From NCBI RefSeq assembly GCF_002934265.1, contig NZ_PTIX01000017.1, positions 62,001 through 126,000 of the forward strand: a DNA stretch of 64,000 bases, in the 5' to 3' direction. The notes below the pieces were generated by a model that was not told the origin of the DNA, searched no databases, and worked only from the letters and a program-made list of their open reading frames with translations. The stretch is from Actinokineospora auranticolor. Its GTDB lineage: Bacteria > Actinomycetota > Actinomycetes > Mycobacteriales > Pseudonocardiaceae. Below are positions 7,757 to 16,198 of this stretch, piece by piece. The stretch's first letter is position 1. Each line of letters opens with the position of its first letter. The translations under genes and the position numbers were made by a program.

Positions 7757-9409
7757 TCAGTCGGTGTGTGCTTGGAGCCTGCGGTCGAGCCGGTCCAGCA
7801 GGGTCTCGATCGCGGTGCGCAGGGGTGCCGGTGTGGAGAGCCGGGCGCCGTCGGTGTGGACCTTGGCCAGGAGGTCTAGGTCGACCGCGAGGTCACGGAG
7901 CAGGGACAGGTCGCCGTTGTCGAGCGCGGCGGTGAGGTCGGTGACGACCTGCTCGACCAGAACGAACCGCCCGGCGTAGGGCATTTCGCTCGGGACCGCG
8001 CGGAGGCTGGCGGCCACCTGGCTCAGGACGTCCTGGTCCGGGTCGGCGCCCGGGGTTCCGGTGATCAGGTTGCGCAGTTCGCGCGCAACGGGGAGTGGGC
8101 CGGATTGCGGGGTGAACTCCAGGTGGCGGAGGTTGCGCAGGAAGCCGGGGAGGCGTTCGCGGTCGGTACCGCGGGTGAGGACGCAGAACAGCTGGCGTTC
8201 GTCGCCGTCCGGGTCGAGGGCGTGGCGCAGGAAGCGCTCGGCCTCGGTGATCTGCCAGCGGCTCACCTCGCCGTCCACCATGAGGCACAGATGCTTGGCG
8301 GGTTCGCGCAGGTGGTCCAGGAACTCGGCATCGGCGGACAAGGAGCGGTCGGCGCGCAGGCCCAGTGCGCGGAGTTCGTCGATCAGCTCGGTCGCGGCGC
8401 GCTGTGCCGAACGGCGGCTGGACACCAGGAGGTCCAAGTCGAACTCGCGGTGGCGGGCGCGGGCGGCGGCCACGTAGGCGTCACGGTTGTCGGCCAGCAG
8501 GTCGGTGCGATCGAAGTGCTGGCCGATGACGGCGGCGACTGTCTCGAGCGCGTAGGAGATCTGATCCGGTGAGGGCGTGCGCTCGTCCTGCACCGGGAGC
8601 TGCTCGCCGAAGCTCCAGTAGGAGACGTACGGCAGCGTGAGGTGCCGCAGCATCAGCTCCTCCGAGACGCTTTTGGCCAACCAGTTGCCGAACAACGGCG
8701 AGACGACCTCGGCGCACCGGCGCTGCCAAGTCTCGGCGCGCTCGTATTCCACCCGGTTGTCGAACCGGGACAGGATCGGCAGGACCACGTGCCGGGGTCG
8801 GTCGTAGGGAAGGCGGTCCCGGGCGCGGTCGGCGCGGTGCACGACGTCGACGACGTCCACCAGGTTCTGGTCGTTGGCGGTGAACACGACGACCAGGCGG
8901 TCCGGCAGTTGCGCGGTGCAGATGCCCGCGATGTCCGAGATACCGGTCCGGCTGTCGATGAGGACGAAGTCGTAAGCATCCGTCCACTCCTCCCGGCACT
9001 GCTCCAAGAAGGTCGCGAAGCCGCGTCGGTAGAGGTCTTCCCAGTCGATCTGCTGCATGCGACCCGCGTACGAGGGGTGCGTGCGACGCGGATCGTCGGG
9101 GTGGAGGATGCCCGCGACCAACAGGGCGAGGCTGCCGCCCGAGTCGTCGGCGAGATCGAGCTCGACGATGTGGGGACCAGGGCTCTGCGCGCCCGCGAGG
9201 AAGTCGTGCGCGAGATCGACAACGCCGCCGGTCGGCATGGTCCGCAACAAGGGCGCGAAGTAGTGGTGCAGTCCGGGCGCTTCCAGGTCCCAGTCGATGG
9301 CGAGCACCCGGTGACCCCAGCGCGCCAGCAACACCGCGATGTTGGCCAGTGTCGAGCTGCGACCGACGCCACCCTTGTAGGAGTAGAAGGTGATAACGGT
9401 CCCGGTCAT
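7757..9409 (-). CDS. KGGVGR-motif ParA/MinD-like ATPase with C-terminal TIR-like domain
   Basis: 550 residues from the ATG at 9409 (overlapping the TIR stop, ATGA). It opens with TFYSYKGGVGRSSTLANIA: a SIMIBI-class deviant Walker A (residues 12-18) with Arg where ParA/MinD proteins have Lys-Thr. IDWDLEAPG and FVLIDSRTGISD are the matching switch and Walker B elements. Residues about 320-435 (DLDLLVSSRR, then [16 protein letters not shown], then KHLCLMVDGEV) look like a second, TIR-like alpha/beta domain, followed by a helical tail. KGGVGR ATPases next to TIR proteins are known from FxsC/FxSxx-COOH-type and other actinobacterial conflict gene sets. Role here: probably a nucleotide switch controlling the TIR effector. 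Confidence 0.85.
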   Translation of the reverse strand: MTGTVITFYSYKGGVGRSSTLANIAVLLARWGHRVLAIDWDLEAPGLHHYFAPLLRTMPTGGVVDLAHDFLAGAQSPGPHIVELDLADDSGGSLALLVAGILHPDDPRRTHPSYAGRMQQIDWEDLYRRGFATFLEQCREEWTDAYDFVLIDSRTGISDIAGICTAQLPDRLVVVFTANDQNLVDVVDVVHRADRARDRLPYDRPRHVVLPILSRFDNRVEYERAETWQRRCAEVVSPLFGNWLAKSVSEELMLRHLTLPYVSYWSFGEQLPVQDERTPSPDQISYALETVAAVIGQHFDRTDLLADNRDAYVAAARARHREFDLDLLVSSRRSAQRAATELIDELRALGLRADRSLSADAEFLDHLREPAKHLCLMVDGEVSRWQITEAERFLRHALDPDGDERQLFCVLTRGTDRERLPGFLRNLRHLEFTPQSGPLPVARELRNLITGTPGADPDQDVLSQVAASLRAVPSEMPYAGRFVLVEQVVTDLTAALDNGDLSLLRDLAVDLDLLAKVHTDGARLSTPAPLRTAIETLLDRLDRRLQAHTD

Positions 9410-10005
9410 AGCCTCTCGAACCTCGGAATCATCGGTGGGGGAATCAAGACCGGATCCGGTTCGACCACCAGCGGCCAGTCCGGTTGCCACTCGGGCACCT
9501 GCGGCAGCAGCTTCGCCAGTTCGGTCGCGAAACCGACCACCATCTGGTGGAAGTCGGCGAACCCCCGACTCGTCTGGTACGAGGGATCCGGGTTGGCCAC
9601 CGCCTTGAAGTCCACCCAGGATCGATCTCGCGCCTCCATCGGAAAGTTGTCGGAGTCCGAGAACAGGATGGGGAGGATCAGCCCTTGCGGCACATCGGCG
9701 CTCGCCAGCCCCAGCACCCTCTCCCGTTCCCGCATGCTCCTCCACTCGGCCATGCACCACGGAGACTGGAAGTAGGGCGGGGTGTATATCGGGACGATGA
9801 TCTTGCTGCGCTGAAGCGCCTGCCGGAGGTTGGACGGCCAGTGCACGCCCCGCGACATCGACCGGTCGATGTACACCGCGGGCGCGGGAGCGATCTGATC
9901 GGCGAGGCAGTCGACGAGGCGCTCGTAGAAATGATTCAACAACCACCTCTGCGCCGTCCCTTTGCGGCTGTAGCTGATGAACACATCGAACTGGTAACCG
10001 GACAC
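9406..10005 (-). CDS. TIR domain protein, likely NAD-cleaving effector
   Basis: 199 residues, first gene of the four-gene operon. The TIR fold spans residues 5-150: QFDVFISYSRKG at the start, VYIDRSMSRG, LRQALQRSKIIVPIYTPPYF, and SPWCMAEW at 81-88. In TIR NADases the Glu of the W-C-x-x-E motif is catalytic, and it is present here as Glu87. FxsC-type TIR-like proteins are similar in length. The C-terminus is Pro-rich (EPDPVLIPPPMIPRF). It starts with GTG without a ribosome site but with a TAGCAT -10-like box 7 nt upstream, so the transcript may be leaderless. NADase activity is inferred from the motif. Confidence 0.85.
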   Translation of the reverse strand: MSGYQFDVFISYSRKGTAQRWLLNHFYERLVDCLADQIAPAPAVYIDRSMSRGVHWPSNLRQALQRSKIIVPIYTPPYFQSPWCMAEWRSMRERERVLGLASADVPQGLILPILFSDSDNFPMEARDRSWVDFKAVANPDPSYQTSRGFADFHQMVVGFATELAKLLPQVPEWQPDWPLVVEPDPVLIPPPMIPRFERL

Positions 10006-10012
10006 GAGTCAA

Positions 10013-10018
10013 ATGCTA
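10013..10018 (-). promoter_or_regulatory. -10-like element of TIR/HerA operon
   Basis: TAGCAT on the minus strand ends 7 nt before the GTG of the TIR gene. With the usual distance to the start site, transcription would begin at or next to the GTG, in keeping with the absence of a ribosome site. No convincing -35 is visible. The 90 bp upstream are AT-rich for this genome. Confidence 0.35.
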
Positions 10019-10096
10019 GGCAGCACACCAACGTCGAAAACAGACAGAAAAGTGGGCAGCCGATTCCGCAGTGGCCAAAGAGTGGTCAAAAAGCGG

Positions 10097-10810
10097 CTAT
10101 TCGTCCTTCGCGGGCGCGGCGGCGTCCGGTACGTCGACGGTGATCGTGCCGTCGTGGGTGACGCGGCCGCCTATTTCGGCCGCGGTGGGACCGGCGGGGC
10201 GGGCGGAGACACGGGAGCCCGCGCCGTGGTGGACTTGGATTTCGCGGCCCAGGGTGGCGGCCAGCAGGAGGGTGGCGGAGCCGCAGGCCTCGTCCTCCAC
10301 GACGCCGAAGTCGGCGGCGAACATCCGGGCTCGGATGTGGCCCGCGGGTTCGTCCGACCAGGCCCACAACTGGGTCCTGGCCGCGTGGGGGGCGACCGGT
10401 TCGGCGGCGGTGACCGCTGCCGGGTCGGCCAGGCGCGTGTGCAGCCACGGGGGTGCGTCGGCGGTGGCGGCGCGGATCCAGGTCAGGTCGTCTTCGACGA
10501 AGGTCGGTACCGGGTCGGACACCAGTTCCGGGCGCAGTTCGGTCGGCTGCTCCCCGAGTTCGCGGGCCAGCAGCCAGCTCGTGCCGACGAGCGGGTGGCC
10601 CGCCAGCGGCAGTTCCACGGCGGGCGTGTGGATCCGCAGCCGGGCCGTCGCCGGGTCGGTGACGAACACCGTCTCGCTGTAGCCCAGCTCGGTGGCGATG
10701 GCCTGGCGCACCGGTCCGGCCAGTTCGGGGCCGCCCAGCACCACGCCGAGCGGGTTGCCGAAGCGGCCGTGCTCGTCGGTGAACACGCGCAGGACGTGGA
10801 CCTCGATCAC
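10097..10810 (-). CDS. PhzF-family isomerase-like protein
   Basis: 237 residues, GTG start overlapping the AraC stop (GTGA). It shows the PhzF/DapF-like fold markers: a start resembling VLRVFTDEHGRFGNPLGVV, GYSETVFV with the family's catalytic Glu (Glu46), PAVELPLAGHPLVGTSWLL, and EACGSATLLLA in the second half. PhzF relatives isomerise small acids; most are uncharacterised. It is somewhat shorter than the usual 260-300 residues because the middle is compact. It is cotranscribed with an AraC-type regulator, which probably controls it. Substrate unknown. Confidence 0.85.
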   Translation of the reverse strand: MIEVHVLRVFTDEHGRFGNPLGVVLGGPELAGPVRQAIATELGYSETVFVTDPATARLRIHTPAVELPLAGHPLVGTSWLLARELGEQPTELRPELVSDPVPTFVEDDLTWIRAATADAPPWLHTRLADPAAVTAAEPVAPHAARTQLWAWSDEPAGHIRARMFAADFGVVEDEACGSATLLLAATLGREIQVHHGAGSRVSARPAGPTAAEIGGRVTHDGTITVDVPDAAAPAKDE

Positions 10811-11658
10811 GGTGCCCCCCGGTTCGCGCGCCGGGTGGCGCGCGCGAATTGGCCGGGGGTGACCCCGGTGTAGCTCTTGAACACCCGCGAGAGGTGGGCC
10901 TGGTCGCAGAACCCGGCCTCGCTCGCCGCCCGGGCCGCGGTGGCGCCCGCTTCCAGCAGGCCCCGAGCGATCCGGACGCGCAAGCCCAGTTGGTACGCGT
11001 GCGGTGGCACGCCCAGCTCAGCGCTGAACACCCGCACCAGGTGGTACGGGCTCACCTCGCTGGCCCGCGCCAGGTCGGCCAGGGTGACCTTGGTGGTGGC
11101 CCTCGCCTCCAGGTACGCCCGCGCCGCCGCCACCGCGCGGTGGCCGCGCGCGTCCTCGACCTGCGGTCCCCGCACGGCGTGCCCGCCCAACCGCGCGGCG
11201 ACGGCGGCCAGGGCCGCGCGCTGGGCCGCCGGGGCGGCTGGTCCGGCGAGCAGCCGGTGGGCGGCGTCGAGGCGGAGGTACAGCTCCGGGTCGCGCACCA
11301 CGGTGTCCGCCGCGGCGAAGCGCGGTGGGGCCTGGCCGGGGCGCAGCCGGGTGAAGGCCTCGTCGGTCAGGTACAGCACGCGGTACCGGTAGCCGTCCGG
11401 GTCGCCGGGCACGCCGGTGTGCACGACCCCCGGGCTGATCAGGAACACGCTGCCCCGGGGCGCCACGTGGTGGCGGCCCGCGCACTCGAACTCGGCCGCG
11501 CCCGCGTCGACGACCGCGACCGTGGTCGCGTCGTGCGCGTGGCGGGAGTACCGGTGCCTGCGGAACCGCGCGTGCAGGACCTCGATCCCGGAGAACCCCG
11601 GCCGCCAGATCGCCGACGCGTCCGCCGCTTTCGGTCCCACCTCAAGCCCGGGCGTCAC
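10807..11658 (-). CDS. AraC-family transcriptional regulator
   Basis: 283 residues if started at the GTG at 11658. The N-terminal half is a cupin-like sensor (RHRYSRHAHDATTVAVVDAG, HVAPRGSVFLISPGVVHTG). The C-terminal half has the two AraC helix-turn-helices: VTLADLARASEVSPYHLVRVFS and ARAASEAGFCDQAHLSRVFKSYTGVTPGQFA. The start is uncertain: the GTG lacks a ribosome site but has TAGACT 9 nt upstream (leaderless?), while a TTG at 11724 would add 22 residues. The stop overlaps the PhzF gene, its likely target. Divergent from the DUF2000 gene. Confidence 0.85.
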   Translation of the reverse strand: MTPGLEVGPKAADASAIWRPGFSGIEVLHARFRRHRYSRHAHDATTVAVVDAGAAEFECAGRHHVAPRGSVFLISPGVVHTGVPGDPDGYRYRVLYLTDEAFTRLRPGQAPPRFAAADTVVRDPELYLRLDAAHRLLAGPAAPAAQRAALAAVAARLGGHAVRGPQVEDARGHRAVAAARAYLEARATTKVTLADLARASEVSPYHLVRVFSAELGVPPHAYQLGLRVRIARGLLEAGATAARAASEAGFCDQAHLSRVFKSYTGVTPGQFARATRRANRGAP

Positions 11659-11816
11659 GGGCGAAAGTCTACCGGAAAGCGTTGTCGCGCCCCCTCCAAT
11701 GGGGAGTGCGCGGAAAAGCAGCAAGATCGTACAAGACGGCGGGTGTAGCGACCCCCGAGAGTGGCACGCGCGCGGTCCGGCGCACCGGACCGGCGGTATT
11801 CGAGGAGAAGTTCGAG

Positions 11817-12254
11817 TTGACTGAGGCGCAGGGCCCTTCCCCGGTCGTATGGGACACGAAAATCGCCGTAGTGCTGCGCGACGACCTGAAGGACTGGCAG
11901 AAGCTCAACGTCACCGCGTTCACCACCAGCGGTATCGCGGCGACCGTGGGCGGTGTGACGGGCGAGCCGTACGAGGACGCCTCCGGGGTCCGCTACCTGC
12001 CGATGTTCGTCCAGCCGGTGCTGGTCTTCGTCGCCGACCACGAGACCGTCGCCAAGGTCCACGAACGCGCCCTGCGCCGTGAGGTCACCTGTTCGGTCTA
12101 TACCGAGGACCTGTTCGTGACGAACAACGACGTGGACAACCGGGCCGCCGTGCGCCGCGTGGAAACCGACAAGCTCGCCATTGTCGGCCTGGCCTTCCGG
12201 GCGGACCGGAAATCCGTCGACAAGATCGTCAAAGGCGCGTCCCTGCACCCCTGA
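11817..12254 (+). CDS. DUF2000 family protein
   Basis: 145 residues. The core KIAVVLRDDLKDWQKLNVTAFTTSGIA and the following GEPYEDASGVRYLPMFVQPVLVF match DUF2000, a small family with a PTH2-like fold and unknown function. I chose TTG at 11817 because GAGGAG lies 9 nt upstream and the family motif then starts near residue 15; an upstream reading from 11682 adds an unlikely Arg-rich N-terminus. Transcribed divergently from the araC-phzF pair and convergent with the enzyme cluster that follows, only 9 bp away. Confidence 0.8.
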   Translation: MTEAQGPSPVVWDTKIAVVLRDDLKDWQKLNVTAFTTSGIAATVGGVTGEPYEDASGVRYLPMFVQPVLVFVADHETVAKVHERALRREVTCSVYTEDLFVTNNDVDNRAAVRRVETDKLAIVGLAFRADRKSVDKIVKGASLHP

Positions 12255-12263
12255 GCGCGATCC

Positions 12264-13427
12264 CTATCGCCTGCGCGCGGTGTCGGCGCGGAGCGCCTCG
12301 ATCGCGGCGGTCAGCACCTCGACCCGTTTGCAGAAGGTGAACCGGGCCAGCGTCCGCAGCGGTTCACCCAGGTAGAACACCGAGGTCGGCACCGCGACGA
12401 CGCCGCGCGGCGCGAGGTCGCGGCAGAACGCCAGGTCGTCGGTGTGGCCCCAGGACCGGATGTCGGTCTGCAGGAAGTAGGTGCCCTCCGACGGCAGCAC
12501 GTCGAGCCCCACCCCCGCCAGGCCCGCGGCCAGCAGGTCGCGGCGGTCCTGCAGGTCCGCGCGCAGCCCGTCGACCCACGGCCCGAGTTCGCGCAGGCCG
12601 TGCGCGACCGCGACCTGGAACGCCGTGCCGGAGTTGAAGGTCAGGTACTGGTGCGCGGTGCGGACCGGGTCCACCAGGTCGGCGGGCCCGCACACCCAGC
12701 CGACCTTCCACCCCGTCACGCTGAACGTCTTGCCCGCGCCGGAGACCACCAGCGTCCGCTCCGGCATGCCCGGCCACTCGGCGAGCGAGCGGGACTTCCG
12801 ACCGTCGAACACCAGGTGCTCGTGCACCTCGTCGGTGATGACGATGAGGTCGTGCGCGACGCAGTGCTCGGCGATCAGCGCCAGTTCCGCGTCGGTGAAC
12901 ACCTTCCCGGTCGGGTTGTGCGGGGAGTTGAAGATCAGCAGCCGGGTGCCGCGGCCGGTCGCCGCGCGCAGGTCCGCCGGGTCGAAGCTGAAGCCGGACG
13001 GGCCGGGGTCGAGCCGGACCGGTCGGGCGACGCCGCCCGCCATCGCGATGTTGGCGGCGTAGGAGTCGTAGCCGGGTTCGAACACCAGCACGCCGTCGCC
13101 GGGTTCGCAGTGCGCCAGCACCGCCGCCGCGATGCCCGCCGTGGCGCCGGTGGTGACCACGATGTCGCGGGCCGGGTCGTACTCGGTGCCGTACCGCGCG
13201 GCCCGGTCCTCGGCGACCGCGGCGCGCAGCACCGGGACCCCGCTCACCGGCGGGTACTGGTTGTGGCCCGCCGCGATGGCGTCCCTGGCCGCCGCCAACA
13301 GCTCCGGTGGCCCGTCGCTGTCCGGGAAGCCCTGTCCCAGGTTGACCGCGCCCGTGCGGTTCGCCAACTCGGTCATCTCCACGAACACCGACGCGCCGAA
13401 GCCGCGCAGCCTGCTCGCCCCGCTCAC
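12264..13427 (-). CDS. Class I/II PLP aminotransferase (last gene of enzyme cluster)
   Basis: 387 residues from the GTG at 13427, overlapping the nitroreductase stop (GTGA). A fold-type I aminotransferase: NLGQGFPDSDGPPELL near the start, the FNSPHNPTGKVF stretch, ITDEVHEHLVF, and the PLP lysine in VSGAGKTFSVTGWKVGW, then the arginine segment LARFTFCKR near the end. Closest in pattern to kynurenine/methionine-type aminotransferases (YbdL/KAT-like). It is the last gene of a minus-strand series of nine close-set genes. It would move an amino group to or from the pathway intermediate. Substrate not predictable. Confidence 0.9.
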   Translation of the reverse strand: MSGASRLRGFGASVFVEMTELANRTGAVNLGQGFPDSDGPPELLAAARDAIAAGHNQYPPVSGVPVLRAAVAEDRAARYGTEYDPARDIVVTTGATAGIAAAVLAHCEPGDGVLVFEPGYDSYAANIAMAGGVARPVRLDPGPSGFSFDPADLRAATGRGTRLLIFNSPHNPTGKVFTDAELALIAEHCVAHDLIVITDEVHEHLVFDGRKSRSLAEWPGMPERTLVVSGAGKTFSVTGWKVGWVCGPADLVDPVRTAHQYLTFNSGTAFQVAVAHGLRELGPWVDGLRADLQDRRDLLAAGLAGVGLDVLPSEGTYFLQTDIRSWGHTDDLAFCRDLAPRGVVAVPTSVFYLGEPLRTLARFTFCKRVEVLTAAIEALRADTARRR

Positions 13428-14023
13428 GACAGCACCGCCGCGGGCGCCAGCGGCGTGGCCGCGCCCGGCGCCGACAACGTGCTGACCCGGTCGCGGAGGT
13501 CGGGACCGGACCGCGGTGGTGGCACGCGCTCGACCGTGCCGACGTAGAGCCAGCCCAGCGACCGCTCCCCCGGCCGCAGCCCCAGCGCCGCCGCCACCCG
13601 GGGGCAGCGGCTGGCCGGGCCGGTGCGCCAGATCGAGCCCCAGCCCGCCGAGTGCAGCAGCAGCCCCAGGTTGTGCACGACCGCGCTCGTCGCGGCCAGT
13701 TGCTCCCACTCCGGCACCTTCGGGTTCACCCGGGGCGCGAACACGATCGAGATCAGCAGCGGCGCGCGCAGCGGTTTGCCGACCTCGCGGTCCCGCGCGG
13801 CCCCCGGCGGCAGCCCGCCCGCGTGCGCGCGGCCGAGGTCGGCGCGCCGGTCGCCGCGCACCAGGATGAACCGCCACGGGCGCAGGAGCCCGTGGTCTGG
13901 GCCGTTGGCCGCGGCGGCGAGCAGGGACACCACGTCGGCGTCGGTGGGGGCCGGGCCGGTGAGCCGGGTGGCGCTGCGGCGCAGCCGGATGGCGTCCCGG
14001 ACGGTCGGGGTCGGCGCGTTCAT
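13424..14023 (-). CDS. Nitroreductase-family FMN protein
   Basis: 199 residues, ATG at 14023 overlapping the MlrC stop (ATGA), with GAGGGAG 8 nt upstream. Typical markers are the N-terminal AIRLRRSATRLTGPAP flavin-binding segment, LLRPWRFILVRGD, and the late GERSLGWLYVGT. Family members use FMN and NAD(P)H to reduce nitro groups, quinones or conjugated bonds, and some desaturate peptides or azoline rings in biosynthesis. The position in the middle of an enzyme operon favours a biosynthetic redox step. Confidence 0.85.
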   Translation of the reverse strand: MNAPTPTVRDAIRLRRSATRLTGPAPTDADVVSLLAAAANGPDHGLLRPWRFILVRGDRRADLGRAHAGGLPPGAARDREVGKPLRAPLLISIVFAPRVNPKVPEWEQLAATSAVVHNLGLLLHSAGWGSIWRTGPASRCPRVAAALGLRPGERSLGWLYVGTVERVPPPRSGPDLRDRVSTLSAPGAATPLAPAAVLS

Positions 14024-15519
14024 CGGAGGGACTCCCTCGGGCGGTTCGGTGTGGGGAAACGGGTCCCGGGGTCGACGGGCCAGCGCGCGGCGGTCGGGCC
14101 CGTGCGCGGCAGCGCGGTGATGTCGCGGCTGAGCGGTCCCGGCGCGTCGGCCACGACGAGGTCGGCGGCGACGGCGGCGAAGCCCGCGCGGAAGTGCGTG
14201 ACCGACTTGACCGCCACCAGGTCGTAGCGGGCCGGGTCGATGCCGTGCAGCAGCAGGATCTCCGGGTCGAACACCTGGCTGCGCCGGGTGGCCACGACGA
14301 CGTCGACCGTGCCGACGCGCAGCCGCGCGCACCGGCCGAAGTCGAGTGCCTTGCCGCGGCGCATGGCCTGCTGCACGACCCGGCCGTCGGTGATCGACCG
14401 CACCAGGGCCTCGGCCTCGACGGGTGGCCCGCTGGCCCAGCCGTGGCGGCCACCGAGCGCGACCGGCACGCGCGCGCCGACCCCCGCGGCGATCGCGGCG
14501 GACACCGCGGCCGGGTCGTGGATGGTGGCGAAGCAGGCGCGCGCGTCGTGGTCGAGCAGCGCCCGCAGCAGGTAGGTGCCGTCCCCCGGGGCGCCGCAGC
14601 CCGGGTTGTCGGTGCCGTCGCCGATGACCACGGGGAACGTCGGCGCGGACAGGGCGGCGGGCACGACCTCCTCGGGCGCGCGGGTCGGGACGGTGAAGTC
14701 CGCGCGGTGCGCCCACAGCCAGTCGGCCAGGCGCCGGTTGACCCGGTCGGCGTGCGCGCGGTCGCCGTCGACCACGGTGGCGACGGAGACGGCCGTCTGC
14801 GGTGTGTCGGCGTAGGGGAAGCCGTGGAAGACCGTGCAGGCCAGCACGCCGGACTCGGCCTCGGCGGCCCGGGCGAGGTCGCGGGCGTCGGCGGCGGCGC
14901 CGGACGCGGTGGTCGACGGCGGGATGAGCATCGGCAGCCGCAGCACCGCGGTCACCGGCCGGGCGCGGCCCGCGCGCTGGGCGAAGGCGATGTCCGCGGC
15001 GCGTTCGGCGCGCGCGGCCATGTCCGTGTGCGGGTACTCCTGGTAGCCGACGACCACGTCCGCGATGGCGGCCACCTCGTCGCCGACGTTGCCGTGCAGG
15101 TCCAGCGTCGCCGCGATCGGTACGCCGGTGCCGACCATGGCGCGGACGGCGCGCAGCACGACCAGGTCCACGCTCTCCCCCGCCGCCGTGGCACCCGCGC
15201 CGTGCAGGTCGAGCAGCACGACGTCGACGGCGCCGACCCGGCTGGCGCGGTCCAGCAGCCGCTCCAGCAGCACGGAGACGGCGTCCTGGGCCAGGGCGGC
15301 GCCGGGTTCGGCGCGGGCGTGCAGCGCGGGCACGCCCGCGGCGCGGTGGCGGGCGCAGGCGGCGAGGTAGCCGCCGACGACGGTGTTGGTGTCGGCGAAG
15401 GCGGCGACGAGGTCGGAGCCCGCGTGCACGGTGAAGTCGTCGGCGGTGGTCGGCCCCATGACCTCGACCATGAAGGTGCTGGACTCGTGCACCAGCCCCG
15501 CGATCAGCGCCCTGGTCAC
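14020..15519 (-). CDS. MlrC-family metallohydrolase (M81)
   Basis: 499 residues, GTG at 15519 overlapping the RraA stop (GTGA). Shows the MlrC/DUF1485 layout: HESSTF near residue 14 and DLHGAGATAAGESVDL, then TLDLHGNVGDEV and GYQEYPHTDMAARA, which carry the likely zinc ligands, followed by the C-terminal domain with DGTDNPGCGAPGDGT and HFRAGFAAVA. The founding member opens peptides in microcystin breakdown; most relatives are uncharacterised and may cleave amides. In this cluster it could release an amide or glutamyl group added by the two ligases; this is inference. Confidence 0.9.
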   Translation of the reverse strand: MTRALIAGLVHESSTFMVEVMGPTTADDFTVHAGSDLVAAFADTNTVVGGYLAACARHRAAGVPALHARAEPGAALAQDAVSVLLERLLDRASRVGAVDVVLLDLHGAGATAAGESVDLVVLRAVRAMVGTGVPIAATLDLHGNVGDEVAAIADVVVGYQEYPHTDMAARAERAADIAFAQRAGRARPVTAVLRLPMLIPPSTTASGAAADARDLARAAEAESGVLACTVFHGFPYADTPQTAVSVATVVDGDRAHADRVNRRLADWLWAHRADFTVPTRAPEEVVPAALSAPTFPVVIGDGTDNPGCGAPGDGTYLLRALLDHDARACFATIHDPAAVSAAIAAGVGARVPVALGGRHGWASGPPVEAEALVRSITDGRVVQQAMRRGKALDFGRCARLRVGTVDVVVATRRSQVFDPEILLLHGIDPARYDLVAVKSVTHFRAGFAAVAADLVVADAPGPLSRDITALPRTGPTAARWPVDPGTRFPTPNRPRESLR

Positions 15520-16175
15520 GGCCGTGCCCCGGACAGCGGCGGGCGGTTGTAGCCGTGCTCGCGCCGCGCCGCGCGCAGCGGCACGCCCGCTGCCGCCGCG
15601 TCCCGCACGGCCTGTTCGACGAGCAGCACGTCGCGCAGTTCCCGCACGGTGTCGTCGAGGAGGCCGGAGGGCACGACGAGCACGCCGCTGGCGTCGGCGA
15701 CCACGAGGTCGCCCGGTGCCACGGCCGTCCCCCGCACGGTCACCTCGACCTGCGCGGCGACCATCCGGACCCGGTTCTTGCCGGACTTCATGTACGACCC
15801 GAGACTCCACAGTGGATAGTCCAGCGCGCGGATCGCGTCGAGGTCGCGGCAGACGCCGTCGATGACCGTGCCCAGGACGCCGTGGCGCAGCGCGACCTCG
15901 GTGAGGATGTCGCCCCAGACCGTGCAGTGGTCACGGCCCGCGTTGGCCAGCACGACGACCGCGCCAGCCGGGACGTCGTCGATGTAGTCCGCGGCGGGTG
16001 CCGGGGTGCCGGGCGCCACAGGTTCCAAGTGGACGGTGAAGGCCGGGCCCGCGACCCGGCGGGCGCTGGAACGCGCGGCCAGGCCGGGGAGGCCGCCGTC
16101 GACACCGAGGCGGTCGAGCGCGTCGCTGACCGCGGACGTGCCGTGCTCGGCGAACAGTGCGGCGCAATCGGTCAC
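15516..16175 (-). CDS. RraA-like / HMG aldolase family protein
   Basis: 219 residues, GTG at 16175 with AGGAG 7 nt upstream. Markers: SAVSDALDRLG near the start, GAVVVLANAGRDHCTVWGDIL, GTVIDGVCRDLDAIRAL (the Arg-Asp pair that binds metal and substrate in 4-hydroxy-4-methyl-2-oxoglutarate aldolases), and PGDLVVADASGVLVVP. Members act as pyruvate-type aldolases, oxaloacetate decarboxylases, or RNase E inhibitors. The enzyme context makes an aldolase or decarboxylase role more likely. Followed by MlrC with a 4-nt overlap and preceded 23 bp upstream by the enolase-superfamily gene. Confidence 0.88.
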   Translation of the reverse strand: MTDCAALFAEHGTSAVSDALDRLGVDGGLPGLAARSSARRVAGPAFTVHLEPVAPGTPAPAADYIDDVPAGAVVVLANAGRDHCTVWGDILTEVALRHGVLGTVIDGVCRDLDAIRALDYPLWSLGSYMKSGKNRVRMVAAQVEVTVRGTAVAPGDLVVADASGVLVVPSGLLDDTVRELRDVLLVEQAVRDAAAAGVPLRAARREHGYNRPPLSGARP

Positions 16176-16198
16176 CGGATCTCCTGTCGTTCAAGCGG

